The translations under genes and the position numbers were made by a program. From NCBI GenBank assembly GCA_013397115.1, contig VWZW01001682.1:558510-622509 (forward strand): 64,000 nt of DNA, read 5' to 3'. This document shows, in pieces, positions 37,781-50,029 of the stretch. This DNA comes from Edolisoma coerulescens (lineage: Eukaryota; Chordata; Aves; Passeriformes; Campephagidae). How positions within the stretch are numbered: the stretch's first letter is position 1; each line of letters begins with the position of its first letter. A model generated the notes under the pieces. It saw nothing but the letters and a program-made list of their open reading frames with translations. It ran no database searches and was not told where the DNA came from.

Positions 37781-38310
37781 ACAGCCCAGTGAGGAAGGAC
37801 ATGCCAGGGGCCCAAACAGCTGGAGAAATGTTCACAATCCTGAAAGCAAATGGCCCAGTCATGAGATTTTCCCCCTAATATGAATAAGCTCTATGAGAAG
37901 ATGGTTTTGCATGAGCAAGGCTGCAGGACTGAGCCTGGGGACCACCTTATGAAGATGAAATATTTCTTCTGATTTGGTTTTTATATTCCAAGTCCTTGCA
38001 TTAGCCAATCTTCTAAATAGCAGCAATGCCAAACTTCCTTCCAGGCTCAGTCAGATGGCTTTAGGTGCCCAGCCAAAACCAAAAAAGAATTTATTGTGTG
38101 CTGCTATCTCCAGTTCCTAACGATATATTACTCAAAACCTGAAAATTTTAACTGTGCCAAACATTCTTTATCAAGGAGGTACCTGGATAGGAACCTTAAT
38201 TTTTGAGTGTTTCTGCAAAGAATAAACTACTGCTTAATGGAAGAAACATTGCAAGATGGATATATTCTGGCTCTAGAAATTTGAATTCTGTGCTGGTTTA
38301 ACCCCATATA

Positions 38311-38342
38311 CACAGGAACATAAGAACAGTCATACTGGGGTG
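38311..38342 (-). mobile_element. Old CR1-type LINE, 3' tip
   Basis: CACAGGAACATAAGAACAGT followed by CATACTGGGG is the reverse complement of a CR1 3' end common in turtles and crocodilians. In that type a 'CATAAGAACATAAGAAC' tip is followed by 'GGCCATACTGGGTCAGACC'. Only about 30 bp match, and the sequence diverges afterwards. It belongs to an older CR1 group than the copies at 58490 and 10068. Confidence 0.6.
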
Positions 38343-38390
38343 TATCTAACCACCTCCAGCCTGCAGCAGTCTCTCAGCTGGCACACAGGG

Positions 38391-38446
38391 AAACCAAAAA
38401 TTAAAAAACAAAAAACAAACAACAACCAAAAAAAAAAAAAGGGAAA
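38391..38446. repeat. A-rich low-complexity tract
   Basis: An A-rich run with scattered C and T ends in 12 consecutive A. It lies about 50 bp after the old CR1 tip at 38311 but in no evident relation to it. Confidence 0.85.
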
Positions 38447-39498
38447 AGTGTTGAACACTCCCAGTCCGAGGAACATTCTCCGAGTCTCCATTTTCAGCTC
38501 CACTGATTCTCAGTCCCAGTCTGGTTTGCTCCCTAACCCTCAGAGGGTGTCTCTCATGAGTCTCTCTCCAGTAGTGGCTGGAGCCCATGTGAAAGCCTGA
38601 CATTTAAAATATTCTCAGCTCAAGGATCTTTTGCTCTCCTCATGGAGAATTTGGGGTTTTGGGCTCTGGTCCCCACAGCCCTTACCTGTGAACCCTTGTT
38701 CTCCTGTTAGAGACAGGCAAGAATCAATCCCAGTCCACCCACTTGCAGTTTTCTAAACTTAAAAGTAAGTAGTAAGGCATTGTGCTTTTAAGAGGTGGGG
38801 GGAAAATGAAGAAAAAAGCAATTAGGAGGTAATAGCTCTGCTGGGAGAGCTATTGAAACACTTTGATTTCCACATTAAACCAGCGAAACTCTGATGTTTC
38901 CAAGTTCACTGGGATGTGTGTCCAAATTGACCTTTTATTGCATATGGTCAAGTGCTGTGAAAAATCCCACCACTTAGCATCTCCCTGTTATCTCAGCCAC
39001 AGGCAGGGAAATTCTCCCCTTCAAAGAGCACCATAAAAAGAGATAACAGAGACAAGGGCTTCTGTGCTATCAGCATTTCAAACTCCACATCCCCTCAGGA
39101 AAAGAGGGGGTTTTTTGTAAGGGAAAAGAGGTTATTTGTAAGAGTAAACTGATCAATGGCTGTAGTTTCTCACCCCCCAATCTTGTGCAACCCAGAGAAG
39201 AAATGCCTCCGGGCTCTCCACCTGGAAAGTGTAGTAGCAAACCACTGCAGGCACAGTTCTTGGAGTACTAATCATACACCAGTGGCATTGGTGAGTCACT
39301 TTACCAAATACACAGGATTACAATTCTACCATATATCTACAGTGCAAAGACAGATTTCTACCCAACTCTTCCACACTTTCAGCCCCCTTTTTGCCAAGAA
39401 GTGTGATTTTTCTTACACTAATAGATCTAGAGTCAAAACTGCTGCTGTGTACTGAATGCCAAAGTAGATGCTGCTGTGTGTGGGTGGGAGGGGAAGGA

Positions 39499-39641
39499 GC
39501 CTGCCAGTATAGCACATTTCATTCAGGGAACTGGTATAAACTACATACAGACAAAACACTAGCTTGCCAGTATAAGCTGTGGCTACACTAGGAAAGTTTG
39601 CCAGAATAGCAAACTGCCAAATCTTTTCTAGCACAGACAAT
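39499..39641. mobile_element. Ancient MITE-like DNA transposon
   Basis: The segment reads GCCTGCCAGTATAGCACATT, then TTCATTCAGGGAACTGGTATAA, then CTAGCTTGCCAGTATAAGC, GGCTACACTAGGAAAGTTTG and finally TCTAGCACAGACAATCC. These blocks appear in the same order as in a dispersed repeat of turtles and crocodilians. Its consensus contains 'GCCAGTATA', 'GGGAACTGGTATAA', 'TCTACACTAGGAGTTTTGCC' and a 'TAGTGTAGACAAGGCC' end. It is most likely a non-autonomous hAT-like element. No transposase remains and target-site duplications are not visible. The order of several blocks makes chance unlikely, but the family assignment is from memory. Confidence 0.6.
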
Positions 39642-40305
39642 CCATGCTATCCCACAGATAAATGTTGCTTCAGACATTAACTCTCTCTAGTCTCACCATA
39701 CTGCACATAGGAGCAGACACCGCTGAGACATGCTACTGCTTTTCTCCATAATCCATCTCAGGTCAGCAATTTCAGGAGGCCCAAACTCTTTTGAAGAAGA
39801 TGGGAAGGGAAGAAGCATTTGGAGGCTGGGTTATGCTCCTCTACATTTGCTGTGGTGGGACAGCTGCACGAGGGTAAGGTTCCTGCCACATAAAGAGACA
39901 GAAGATCTGGTGTAACTGCATTAAAAATGGGACTGCCACTTCATTCTGCTTAGCTGGAAGAGTCACTAGGATCCTCAAGTGATTTCATCAAGCTTTCCTC
40001 TATCATAAAACATGAAGGAAATTAATTTTACTTGCAAGTGAGAGAATTGGACAACAGCTTGATGACGAGTTGGAATAAGAGCAAAAAGGAAAAAAAAATC
40101 CCCTGGTATAGCATCAGTAATCCATTCACACTGTTTCCCACATGTTTGTGCAGGACTTTTTCAAGTACCACCTATGGACATCTTTCCTATACTTTTACCC
40201 AGAGTAAAACTTCACAAAGAGTAGACACAGAAAGGCCAGAACATCTGGCACAGTAAATACCATAGATACAGAAGTAGGATTATCAATTTTACATAGTGGA
40301 TTTCC

Positions 40306-40328
40306 TTTTTTTTTTTTTTTTTTTTTTT
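40306..40328. repeat. Poly-T run
   Basis: A run of 23 T. If read on the minus strand it would be a poly-A tail, but no retroposed sequence is recognised on either side. Confidence 0.95.
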
Positions 40329-40974
40329 GCTGGCACTTTAATTTAAAGTCAAGAGCTTTGCTGGGAAAACATATAAATATAATATCATATAATCACATCT
40401 GAAAACACAACAAAAATTATTTGAAAGATCATTCTGTTTTTAAAGGATTTATCACAGCCTGAGAAAATCCTTTTTATTGTTCAAAGTAATGGTTGATCTC
40501 AGCATCTGAAAGCAGATATAGGGAGGCAAAGAAGCCAATCAATCATTTACCAAAGCAGTGTGTTGCATATATGGCTTTTTCTATGCAGGTTGCTTTTTTC
40601 CTCACGTTCACAAAATTTTGATAATCAACATGCTAAGAAGATTTAAACACAATTTAAATTGGTCTGGAGCACAGGAAATTATACCATTGAAACCATCAGG
40701 AATAACCTGACTTTACAAAATTTTGAAGGTGATGCTCCAAGAACTTTAAACAGTGGCTCATGCTTTTGCCACAGCAAAATTTCTGATACAAGTTTAAATT
40801 CCAATCTCCCTCTCTATTTTTCTATTTTTTGAGAATTTTTCTTTCCATTTTGCAGGTAGGTTGTCTGCTTACTTATTTCATTTATGCATTTCTGTTCATT
40901 CACTCTCATATCATCCGGTATTTTATTAATCTAATTTCTGATAAAAATGAAGTCTTCAGATTTCCCCTGCATCC

Positions 40975-41180
40975 CCAGGCTGTCTGGCAATTGGTCTTAC
41001 ACTGTTAAAGGGGAGATGACAGTTTATTAAGCATTAAGCTACAGACGAATGCGTTCTTGCCAAAGCCTGTCAAAATTAATTCATTTTCCAATGCAGTGAA
41101 ATGAGTGGCTGAATGGATCAATACAATTGCCTGCAATCAGTGCTCCTCCACAATAAATGCAGGAAAGCACTGCCTCTGGT
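40975..41180. promoter_or_regulatory. Candidate conserved non-coding element
   Basis: Repeat-free, mixed-composition sequence with AAATTAATTCATTTTCC and other homeodomain-like cores, several CAAT-type motifs and no long open frame. The texture is that of vertebrate enhancers. Evidence is impressionistic and no comparison was possible. Confidence 0.3.
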
Positions 41181-41497
41181 ATTCTGCTGTATTTGCCATT
41201 AGTGACTGAAGTCTCAAATTACCCCGATTCTCTTCTGATGCAAAAAAGGTTTGCCAGGGAGGGTGAGGAAATTCAGGCAAAGTAAATAACAGTGTTATTA
41301 ACTAATTTCTTATTCTCGTTCAACATTTTTCCCAATATTGCCCACAGTTGTCAGCACTCAGATTTCATGTCTCCTTCGACTTTCAGGAAGAAATATTTCA
41401 GTTTCTCGTAAGGACCAGATCTTGGCTATGTGACCATTCTATGGGATGTGGCTTCAGAGATAGTCCCACAGATTTCTGGGAGGAGACCAAAAGAGAG

Positions 41498-41534
<37 letters not shown>

Positions 41535-41542
41535 NAAAAAAA
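41498..41542. repeat. Long poly-A run with one ambiguous base
   Basis: About 45 A with an N at 41535. The run length is almost certainly uncertain in the assembly. The preceding 150 bp do not resemble a processed gene copy, and target-site duplications are not obvious. Confidence 0.95.
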
Positions 41543-44500
41543 GCAGAGCAAAGGGCTTCACATCAGTGGAAATACACATTCCTGGGTTAGGCACTCCACA
41601 GTGTGAGCCAAGGTGTTAGCGTGTTGCCACCAGGTTATCTAGACTAATTAATTTTAAACACCACTCTTCATTATTAAATTTTATTTCACAGCTTTGTCTG
41701 TAATTCCTGAGTTCCTGAGCTGGTCACTGTGACTCAGTCCCCTGAATGCTGCTGTTCTGTTCCCTTGCAATTAAAAGAAAAATGAAGAAATCCCCCTTCC
41801 ACACTGGCCCAGCCATCTTTCCTGAGGATAGTGTGACCTAATTCATAGCAGTTCTGGAAACACAGAAGGCTCTGGGACCCCTTTAACAAAGCCACTGACT
41901 GATTTAAGAGGCGATTCTTATTTATTACACATTATGGTAATTCATTTTTCATTGTTTGGGAGGTTTACGGGGCTTTGTGTTACCTTTAAAGAAAGTGCTG
42001 ACAAGCTACCACAAGTGTAAGGAGAGAGGCCACACAAGAGGAGGAAAAGAAACCCAGTGCTAATGGCTGTTTGCTCGGATACGGCTGGTATCCTTCAGTC
42101 CGTCCAGATTTATTTAGGAACTCAAGGAATATTACAATTGTGGCAACTAGTCCGGGACTACACCATTTTATAAACTGCTTCACTTATTCATATCAAGTGC
42201 TCAAATCCAATGAATGTCCTGGTTTGGGAAGTGACCCCGAAGTGCAGAGTCCCCGAGGAGGGCCGGGAGCTCTCCCCAGCCCCGCGCTCAGCACGCAGCG
42301 ATGTCTGGCTGCTGCATCTGAGCTGAGCTGGGCTGTGACCCGTGCTAGGCACTGCCTTGTGCTCCAGCCCAGCCCAGCACTGCTGCCTTGGCTCTGCACA
42401 CAAACAAGAGAGCTCCTCTCTTCGGACTTGGACATAGGAAGCAGAGCCCAGCTTTCCTTTTCTGTGTTTGCTTATTTCTCCTGTCTTCTACTTTTAGACA
42501 GATGAAATTTATTGGCTTTCTAGGACCAAGAATTTAAAATATTGAGAATGATCCCATTTCAAGGTATCTTCATAAGTAACCTCCCTGAGAGATAGCAGTT
42601 GTTCTGTCAACAGCAGAGCCAGCAAAGCCTGCTTTCCTGAGAATTTGTGCCTGACACTGAACTGCTGCATGGATGCACTGTTATCTGTAATAAGAGATTA
42701 GCATTCACTACAACTTGTTCTTTGGTAGTGACCCAAGTTAAGTCCCTTTTCTCTGCTGGGTTATTTTTACAAAACAAATAAAAATGGAAGCTATTTTAGA
42801 ATTCTCCCCTTCTGCAGACTTTGGTTTAAGCATCACTGTATGAGGAAGGAGGCAAACTGACAGCCAAAAACCCCCTTCAAGAACAAGCATTAAGTACTAT
42901 GTAGAACAAAGGTGTGGAAAACTTATCAAATCTACTGCTGGTAAGAAATAAACAGAGTAATTTTTCAATGACTAGCATTTAACCAATTAATAAACTGTGA
43001 AGTATTTATAAGATTCAGAAAAGGAAGAAAAATAAGCAATGTAAAAAATACCACATTAATTACAGAACTATACCTCATGCACTCTAAAGTAGATATAAAT
43101 ATAGTAAGAGAATAGTGATACTTTCTCACTTCTTTTATACTATTTCTACATTTCATCACTAGCTAATTCTAAGATACATTTTTATTTCAACTCTGCATTC
43201 TGTTGAGATAATACTATAGAATAAATTTTCCAATCCCAGGCCCCACATTTTCCTATGCTCAGTTACTATACACATACATCTGGATTATGCACAAAAAAAT
43301 AAAAGGGGAGAAACAACACATGTTTGAAAGACTAAAGAATAATAACTTTCAAGCCAGTATCTCAGTACTTTGAGGAAGATGGAGGGAGGGGAGAACAAGG
43401 AAAATGAAAAGGACTGATTCAGTTTTAGAGCTCTTACAATACTATTATATGGAGCAGCCTGACACCAACGTGCTCTTTCAGCAAGAAAGATACCCACATT
43501 CAGAGTGCTCTTTTGATGGCCATGCTTGGAGCTGAAGTTATGTTATTTTTCAGTCAAATCTGCAGCTTGATTACCAGTCTGTCAGATTGAAACTATTGGC
43601 CTAAGTAACAGAGCTCCCTCTAATGGTGTTTCTATAGTTATACTGATTTATAGTACATTGTATTTATGTTCTTTCTACTTGTTGCTAGTAAACTTTACAT
43701 CAAGCTCAGGACTGCCTTTGTTGGATATATTTGTGTTTATTCATTCCCATCTGGTATGACAGCTTTTCTTTCTGAGACAGGAGCAGTTCATTGCAATGGA
43801 GTCTGAATATCAAAGGAAGCTTGAGCAGAAGAGGATCATGTATTAAGCATGTATTATGTATTAAGCAACCCAAAAAGGGAGCAAAAGCACTAGCATCTGG
43901 GTAGTATTTTGTAAGGTTTTTTCCCCCATTGTAAATACTGGTTCCTTGCTTGCAAAAAGCATACATTAAGAAAGATAGTAATACTTTCTTTGCATGTTCG
44001 GATTTTTTTTACTAATTTCTCATCCTACCATCCCACCATGAGAGAGACTGCTGCTGTCTTTGGGATACTGCCAGGCATATAATTGTTGAGGTGGATTGAA
44101 GGTAATTCAGGATTCAAAGAGTAAATTTCAAGAAAAAATTGTAAGCACTTAACAAACCTAAAAGACAATATGACAACTTGCTAATGCAGAACATTAGTTC
44201 ATTCACTTGCTTTTCATCTAGAAATTGGCCAAAGACAGGTTTGTTTCAGATAATTCTCCCTAACCCATGCCACTTGTTGCAAGTGTTGCAAGACACAAAG
44301 GCAAACTACTCCTAATTTTGATCCAAATAAACAAAACTACAACAAAAGTTCTGCTTTTTTTACTCCTAAAGCACTTCAATTTTGCCCAGGAGAGTTCTGA
44401 ATATTCCAGTTAGACCAAAAGTAGAAATACTTTGCAGTATCTCATCTCTCCTTTCATTTGTGCACATCACCAAGCTTAGTAAATCAGTAAAATAACTGCT

Positions 44501-46186
44501 CCTCAGTGAAGGAGTAAGTGTACCATGGAAGGGATATTGCCAGTATGAAATAAGAGGTATTGACATGGTCCTGTAAAGAAGTCAGCACCATTAATTCACT
44601 CTTTTCTACAGTATGAAATTCATGCACACATCTTAAACAAAACAGAACTGGACAGAAACTTTACTGTGCAATGTTGAAAGAAGAACGAAGGTAGGACCAT
44701 CTGTCCAAGAAAAAATTTAAAAATAAGAGCAGGAGGGAAGGGAACAGAAACTGTTGGAAAGGAACCTGGCTTTGCAGAACTGCAACTGTGCACAGCCATG
44801 TTTATACTTATTTTGTGCTTTATAAAAAATTATGAGTATACACCACATTGGTTTAAGGAAAAAGAGCAGCAGAAGTACTGAGAGAAATAAAACACACCCT
44901 TGGCAAAGTATCTTGGTCTGTCTCCCCAGGGAGAAAAAGCATTTTTAGTGGTCAGGCAAAAAGGAAAGCGGGGATTCATTATTATTACTTTTGTACAACT
45001 ACATTCTACATGCAAAAGGCAAGAATACACAGAAGGCACTTATTTTTACTTTCCCATGGATTTAATTGGTAGCACAACTGTAAATAACTCATTTTCTTTC
45101 TGCCTGGTACCTGCCTATGAAAGCCTTGGCTAGTAATCAGCCCCTTTTTTAACTTTTGAGAGTTTTTAAGCTGGTATTGTTGAATATCCATGGCTTTGAA
45201 AAATCATTTCACAAGTTCAAAATCCTGGAACACAAGAGCCAACAGAGGCATCATCCTGCAGCTGGGGCACTGCAGGTGGACAGGTTTCAGGTCCCACTTA
45301 GGTCACAGAAATGGGTGACAGTGGGTGGCACTGGCGGTGGCTTATTTGATCCTAAGCTACCACCTTATTTGAGTTGGAAAAAACGCCTATTTGTGGTTTT
45401 CAAATTACGGAATGAACTTAATTAAACTGTAAAACATTAAACAACAGCAGGAAAGATTATATCCTTGCGGGGAAAAAAAGAAAAAAAAGAATAAATCAAG
45501 CTCTTTAGTGACTTGGAGAAAATAAAGTGGTTGTAAAAATAAATCAAAAATTTCCAGCCCCATCTACCACCTGTTTAGTGCAGAAAGCAAGGTGAGTTTG
45601 TCTTTTTAGAGAAAAGTTTCTTCAAGAGAAAAAAAAGAAAAGCTGATCTATAGACGCATGTCCTTGAGAAAGAATATTGGCTCCTTTCTCTTTTTTTTTC
45701 TCTTCTTCTTCCCCTCTGCCCTGATGTCACTCTGTCACGCTAAGAGCTGCACACTCCAAAGAGTTCAAATGTTTTTTCAAAGCTGAAGAAACATGGTCAA
45801 ATGTGGAGCATTACAACATTACCACTCTAATTTATCAAAAGTTTGGAATGTTTCTCAATATGTGAGTGGGAAGGCAGAAAAAGGCATTTTTGACATGTAA
45901 AATCATGACTGGAGAACTTTATAGAAAGTGCAGGCAAAAAAGGAGAGCAAACGAAAAAAAGCAGAAAACAATAAAAGGAGAAAAAATGTGGTGGAGAAAC
46001 AAATTCACAAGCATATCTGACATTAATTTTTTACAAAATAAAAACCTGTCATAAATTGTAAAGATTTCCTGCATAATAACTGAAAGAAAAAATCAGATGA
46101 AATCTGACATGGGACAAAAAAATGTGTTTCTACCAGCTGTCATGAAAATATTGCACAATGACTGGCACAGAAAACTAACCCTCAGC
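41543..46186. other. Unique intergenic sequence
   Basis: Mostly AT-rich single-copy DNA. A GC-richer pocket at 42230-42400 has short open frames on both strands. A small direct duplication of a GTATTAAGCA-type unit lies at 43837-43867. No gene is supported. Confidence 0.5.
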
Positions 46187-46249
46187 GGTTTTGGGTCTTT
46201 TTCTGGTGGTTTTGGGTTTTTTTGGTTGGTTTTTTGTTTTTTTTTTTTT
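46187..46249. repeat. (GGTTTT)n-like G/T-rich tract
   Basis: Imperfect GGTTTT/GGGTTTTT units grade into a run of T. The repeated G-triplets and G-pairs are like degenerate telomere-type sequence, but the units are irregular, so slippage of a T-rich tract explains it better. Confidence 0.8.
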
Positions 46250-46599
46250 AAGTATAATCAATGCATCAGAAAAGCTAAACTGGAAAAAGAAGTTACCACT
46301 TTGTATTTAACTTTCAAACAAGCAAAAGCCTGATTCTTCTCTTACTCTGTGCAGTGCAAAACAACTGCAGACCATGTCACACTGAGAGATGAATTCAACA
46401 AGGCACTTAGCAGCGTGCCCAGCTCCAGCTCACAGACACTGCTCCGTTGGGTCAGGGAAATTCTCCACCACGGCGAAAATCAGGGACAATCTTAACTTCT
46501 GGAGAAGAAACTGTCAGTAAGAAATTAAAGTCCTTGGTCTTTAGAGGACTCTTGGAACTGAGTAAACCACAGAGATTGACCAGGAATGTGAGGACAAAG

Positions 46600-46845
46600 A
46601 CTGTCAAAGAGATAGGCTGGGACTGTGTAACACCTTACAAACAAGGAAAGCAATTTCAAAACCAGTATGGTATTTGACTGGCAGCCAATACATTTTCAAA
46701 ATAAATCGAATGTGCTCCTGTCATCTCCTTTTCATAAGAAACCTGGCAGCCACATTCTGTGCTAGTTGGAGTTTATGTAAAGTCCCCGGATCCCTTAACA
46801 TAGTGAAAACCCAGCCTGCACTACAAGTATTTGCACTGTTCATCT
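46600..46845. repeat. Ancient interspersed repeat, probably a LINE relic
   Basis: Blocks in order are ACACCTTACAAACAAGG, GACTGGCAGCCAATACATTT, TGTGCTCCTGTCATCTCC, GGCAGCCACATTCTGTGC, TAGTTGGAGTTTATGTAAAG and CCTGCACTACAAGTATTTGC. They follow the order of a dispersed repeat found widely in vertebrates, with a consensus like 'tggcagccagtg...atgtgctc...gctgcattctgtacta(g/a)ttg...aagtt...ttacagtagtc'. The copy is strongly diverged. I believe it derives from an old LINE (L2/CR1 group) but cannot name the family. Confidence 0.5.
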
Positions 46846-47479
46846 AAACCATACTTGCATCCTCAAACACCACTCTGTTTTCCCATGATTTTTCATCCTA
46901 TTGCATTCATGAAGAGCCTTTAAAAAGTGAGATTGTACTGATAAAAAAATCTTTTAAAAAATTCACTTGCAGTGGGTGTTCTCAGGAACATCATAAATAG
47001 AAGATTAGTTCTGTGTCTATAATTGAATGCTAAATTGAATCTGATAATTTTCAGAAACTAAATTAACTGATCTCATTAAAATTTGGACTGAGTTATTCCT
47101 TTCCAAGATTCATTTCACTTTAGTACATTAATAGGTTCTTAATATGGTATTGCTCTTTTTTCAAGCATGATGTATTAATATTGAGAACTGATATTTACTA
47201 AACAGAAAAAAAAATTCAGTATCAGTTGAATTATGAGTAACAACAGTAATTTCCAAAGATTAAGCAGAGCGGGAATTGGCAACAAGTTGTGGGAGGAGCA
47301 GGAAAGCAAAGGTATGGCTAATCATTGAAAGGGAGGGAAAGATGCACGCGAGAATGGTGCAATAAATCTACCTTTAGAAAGCAATGAAGCAATCAGCCAA
47401 AACAGATAATGAAGGGCCTTGCCATGACACACAGTAATCAGCAGCAACCAAAGCTGCAAGAGGAGAAATTGTTACACTG

Positions 47480-47830
47480 CTTTATACAAGCTGACAAATC
47501 CAAATGACGTCAGTTCAATTAGATTTTTAAAAATTTAATTATTTACGAAAGTCCAGATTCTTAATATCAGACTCTTGATTATAATTTGGGGAAGATTGCA
47601 TTAGAAACAGCCAAGACCAATATAGCACAGAGCATTAAGTGCGAGAAAAAATGCAATGGATAGAGTGTGTTGTCATAAATGTCTTTATAAGGGCAAAGAG
47701 CAAGTGATTGCTGGATAAATGCTAGAATCAATTTTATTTAACATCTTTATTAATATCTCTAAGAGGGAGCGCACAGAACACTAACTAAGTATGCATGACA
47801 CATTAATTAGGAAGTGCTGCAAATATCAGG
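47480..47830. promoter_or_regulatory. Candidate conserved element with a perfect CRE
   Basis: A repeat-free block with the full palindromic cAMP-response element TGACGTCA at 47505-47512. It is followed by many AT cores (AAATTTAATTATTTACG near 47530, CATTAATTAG at 47801-47810) and a TATGCATGAC octamer-like site. CREB/ATF family proteins bind the perfect CRE. The sequence has almost no CpG other than the one in the CRE and a few near 47640 and 47770. Function is inferred from composition and motif only. Confidence 0.4.
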
Positions 47831-48239
47831 AAGGACCCAGAAGTGTTTAAAACCCCAGAAAGCAAAAAATAAATAAAGTACCACCCAACAAATTTATGCT
47901 AATATCCTGGAAAAAGAGACTGTTAAATTCTGCTCTGAAATTGGAGTTCTAGTGGCTTTTACAATATATGCTGAAAGCAAATTAACTGGGCAACACTTGT
48001 TTCACATAATGAGACAAGGAAGAAACCACCCTGAATATTTTGTGTGTCTCCTTTGAGACAGGGAAAGATATTCAGGCTTCACTGTGGCAAGGTCAGTTCT
48101 TCGCAATGATGCAGCAAGGCAAGAATGCCGCATTTGGCTCAGATTTATCTAGATAACCAGGTGAATTATTACACTTTTTCCTCTCTAGTTCCTATAGCTT
48201 ATATCTTTCCCCACTTTTAAACCAGAAGAATCCTCCCAC

Positions 48240-48460
48240 CAATGCCAAATATGAATTCTAATTAAAAAAGAGATTGTAATGCAGGTTGATTGCAGTGCTT
48301 TACAAGTTATTTGTCTAAATTATGCGGCCCATGTATGAATAATTACTCCTTATCATTAAGTTGGCTCTCTACAAAGATAGCTGAAAGCTAATTAGAAGCT
48401 GTTCAGTGGTTAGCCAGTGCCATCTTTGATCACTCCTTGCTTTTAAAGTTTGTGCCTGTG
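48240..48460. promoter_or_regulatory. Candidate conserved non-coding element
   Basis: AT-rich, repeat-free sequence with TCTAATTAAAAAAG and AGCTAATTAGAAGC homeodomain-type cores and a TCF/LEF-type CTTTGATC at 48424-48431. Open frames are short. It lies about 400 bp after the CRE-bearing block, so the two may form one regulatory cluster. Confidence 0.35.
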
Positions 48461-50029
48461 CCCATATTGCATTCCCAAGATGTTTTCATTTACCACCAGG
48501 AAAGTGTATATAATCAGATCACGTCACAGGAAAGAAGTGTTGAGAGGATGAGTAAAATCAATGCAAAAAAAAGGTAGTTATATTTTATCTCACAAGTTTG
48601 AAAAAAACCCCAAAACACAAATTAGGTATTTTAGGACTTTTAGTAAAGAAAGGAAATTTGTACAGTCCTTCCAATGTGCCTACAATCAAAACCACATCGT
48701 GGCAGCCAAATATCCAGTGCTCATTGCTCATTGCTTCAATAGCTCCTTGTTAATTCACTTAACTCAAATATTGGAAGTTATGTTTGGGAAGCCCCACTCA
48801 AAATTTACATGGCCAACTGACTCAGAAACATCCCCCTGCTTCCATTAACTCTTTTTATATCTTCCTTTTGAAGCCTCATCAGTCATGGAAAATGAGTCAC
48901 TTGTGGCAGTTTCTGATTTTGACAGGAACACCACAGGAAAGGCAATGCCCTCATAGGCAGGGTGGGCAGGGGGCTGTTCCTGTAGCACTCTCCAAAGCTC
49001 TTGTGGATGCTCCTGTATTCAATATCACAGTAAACAAGGAAGTTATCAGGATGGACGCTACACCACTGGCCATTTGATACCTGATTATGCAGCAGGCTTG
49101 CCAGCAAGCTTGCTGAATAGGCTTTAAAATATCTTATATGGCTCAGTGGTCTCATAATCCCCATTATACGAGACCTGGAACATCTCTTTTGGAATTCACC
49201 TCTACTTTGCTCAGAGTAAGGCTTACTGTCTTCAATCTGAGCAGAACATATTGATCCCATTTGAACCTACAATACATCTGCTGCCATTACAGCTTTTATT
49301 GGGAGGAAGCTTCACTAAAAAGGGCAGCCTGCTGTCTGCCCAGCATTTATCAATACCTATCTTCAGGGAAAAGGAGCTCATTAGCAATGTGCTGTGTGGA
49401 AAGTCTGGGAACCGGGAAACTTCATAATAAATGACAACCCATAAATTAGAAAGTAAAACATTCTGAAGCAGTGGTGGACAAATTTGACATCACAGCAATG
49501 TCCCTGTCTATGCCTGGGTGTAAAGGAGGTCTGCGCTGCGTTTGAAGTTTATTTGAGAGTGTAAACAGTAAGTGCTTCTCTTGCATTTGTCTTGCAGAAT
49601 TAGCAGTGTGGTTAGAAATTGCTCTTCTGGGAAAAGCTTTACATTTTATGTTCCACATCTTCTTGAGAATTGTTGGCACCTCTGTCTAAATCTTATCAGT
49701 AGGTTTTACCAGCTATCTCCTTCCTCACTCCAATTAGCATAAAGAGAAAAGCGTATTTGTCTTTTTCTTCAGGGGCTGAACAAGGTGAGAGGAGCAGTAG
49801 ATAATACTGGATGCATTACTGGAATTTTTAGACCCATAATTACATGCACCAAACCCTACAGAACAGATTTCAAGCTCATAATGCTCTCCAGTCTCAGAGG
49901 TCTTCCACAACATATAACCAGGAGGATGGTAAGCAGGGATATTTATTTCAAGTAGTGAGAGTGGCCTAAGTTTGCAACAGAAACTTGCTCACTTCCTTAA
50001 GAAGACAAGCCTCAAGCTTTTCCTATAAG
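48461..50029. other. Unique intergenic sequence
   Basis: No gene supported. Open frames of up to about 125 codons on both strands around 48780-49260 resemble nothing known. Confidence 0.5.

Noticed and set aside
37226..37862. Minus-strand open frames of 163-181 codons
   Set aside because: Several frames on both strands are open together in GC-rich sequence; no protein family is recognised.
38289..38305. TGTGCTGGTTTAACCCC, like an avian LTR start
   Set aside because: The similarity stops after about 17 bp and passes straight into an old CR1 tip.
41340..41542. Possible processed pseudogene ending in the long poly-A run
   Set aside because: The sequence before the run does not resemble any gene, and no flanking duplication is visible.
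42215..42225. TGTCCTGGTTT, like an avian ERVK LTR start
   Set aside because: Too short, and no LTR structure or internal retroviral sequence follows.
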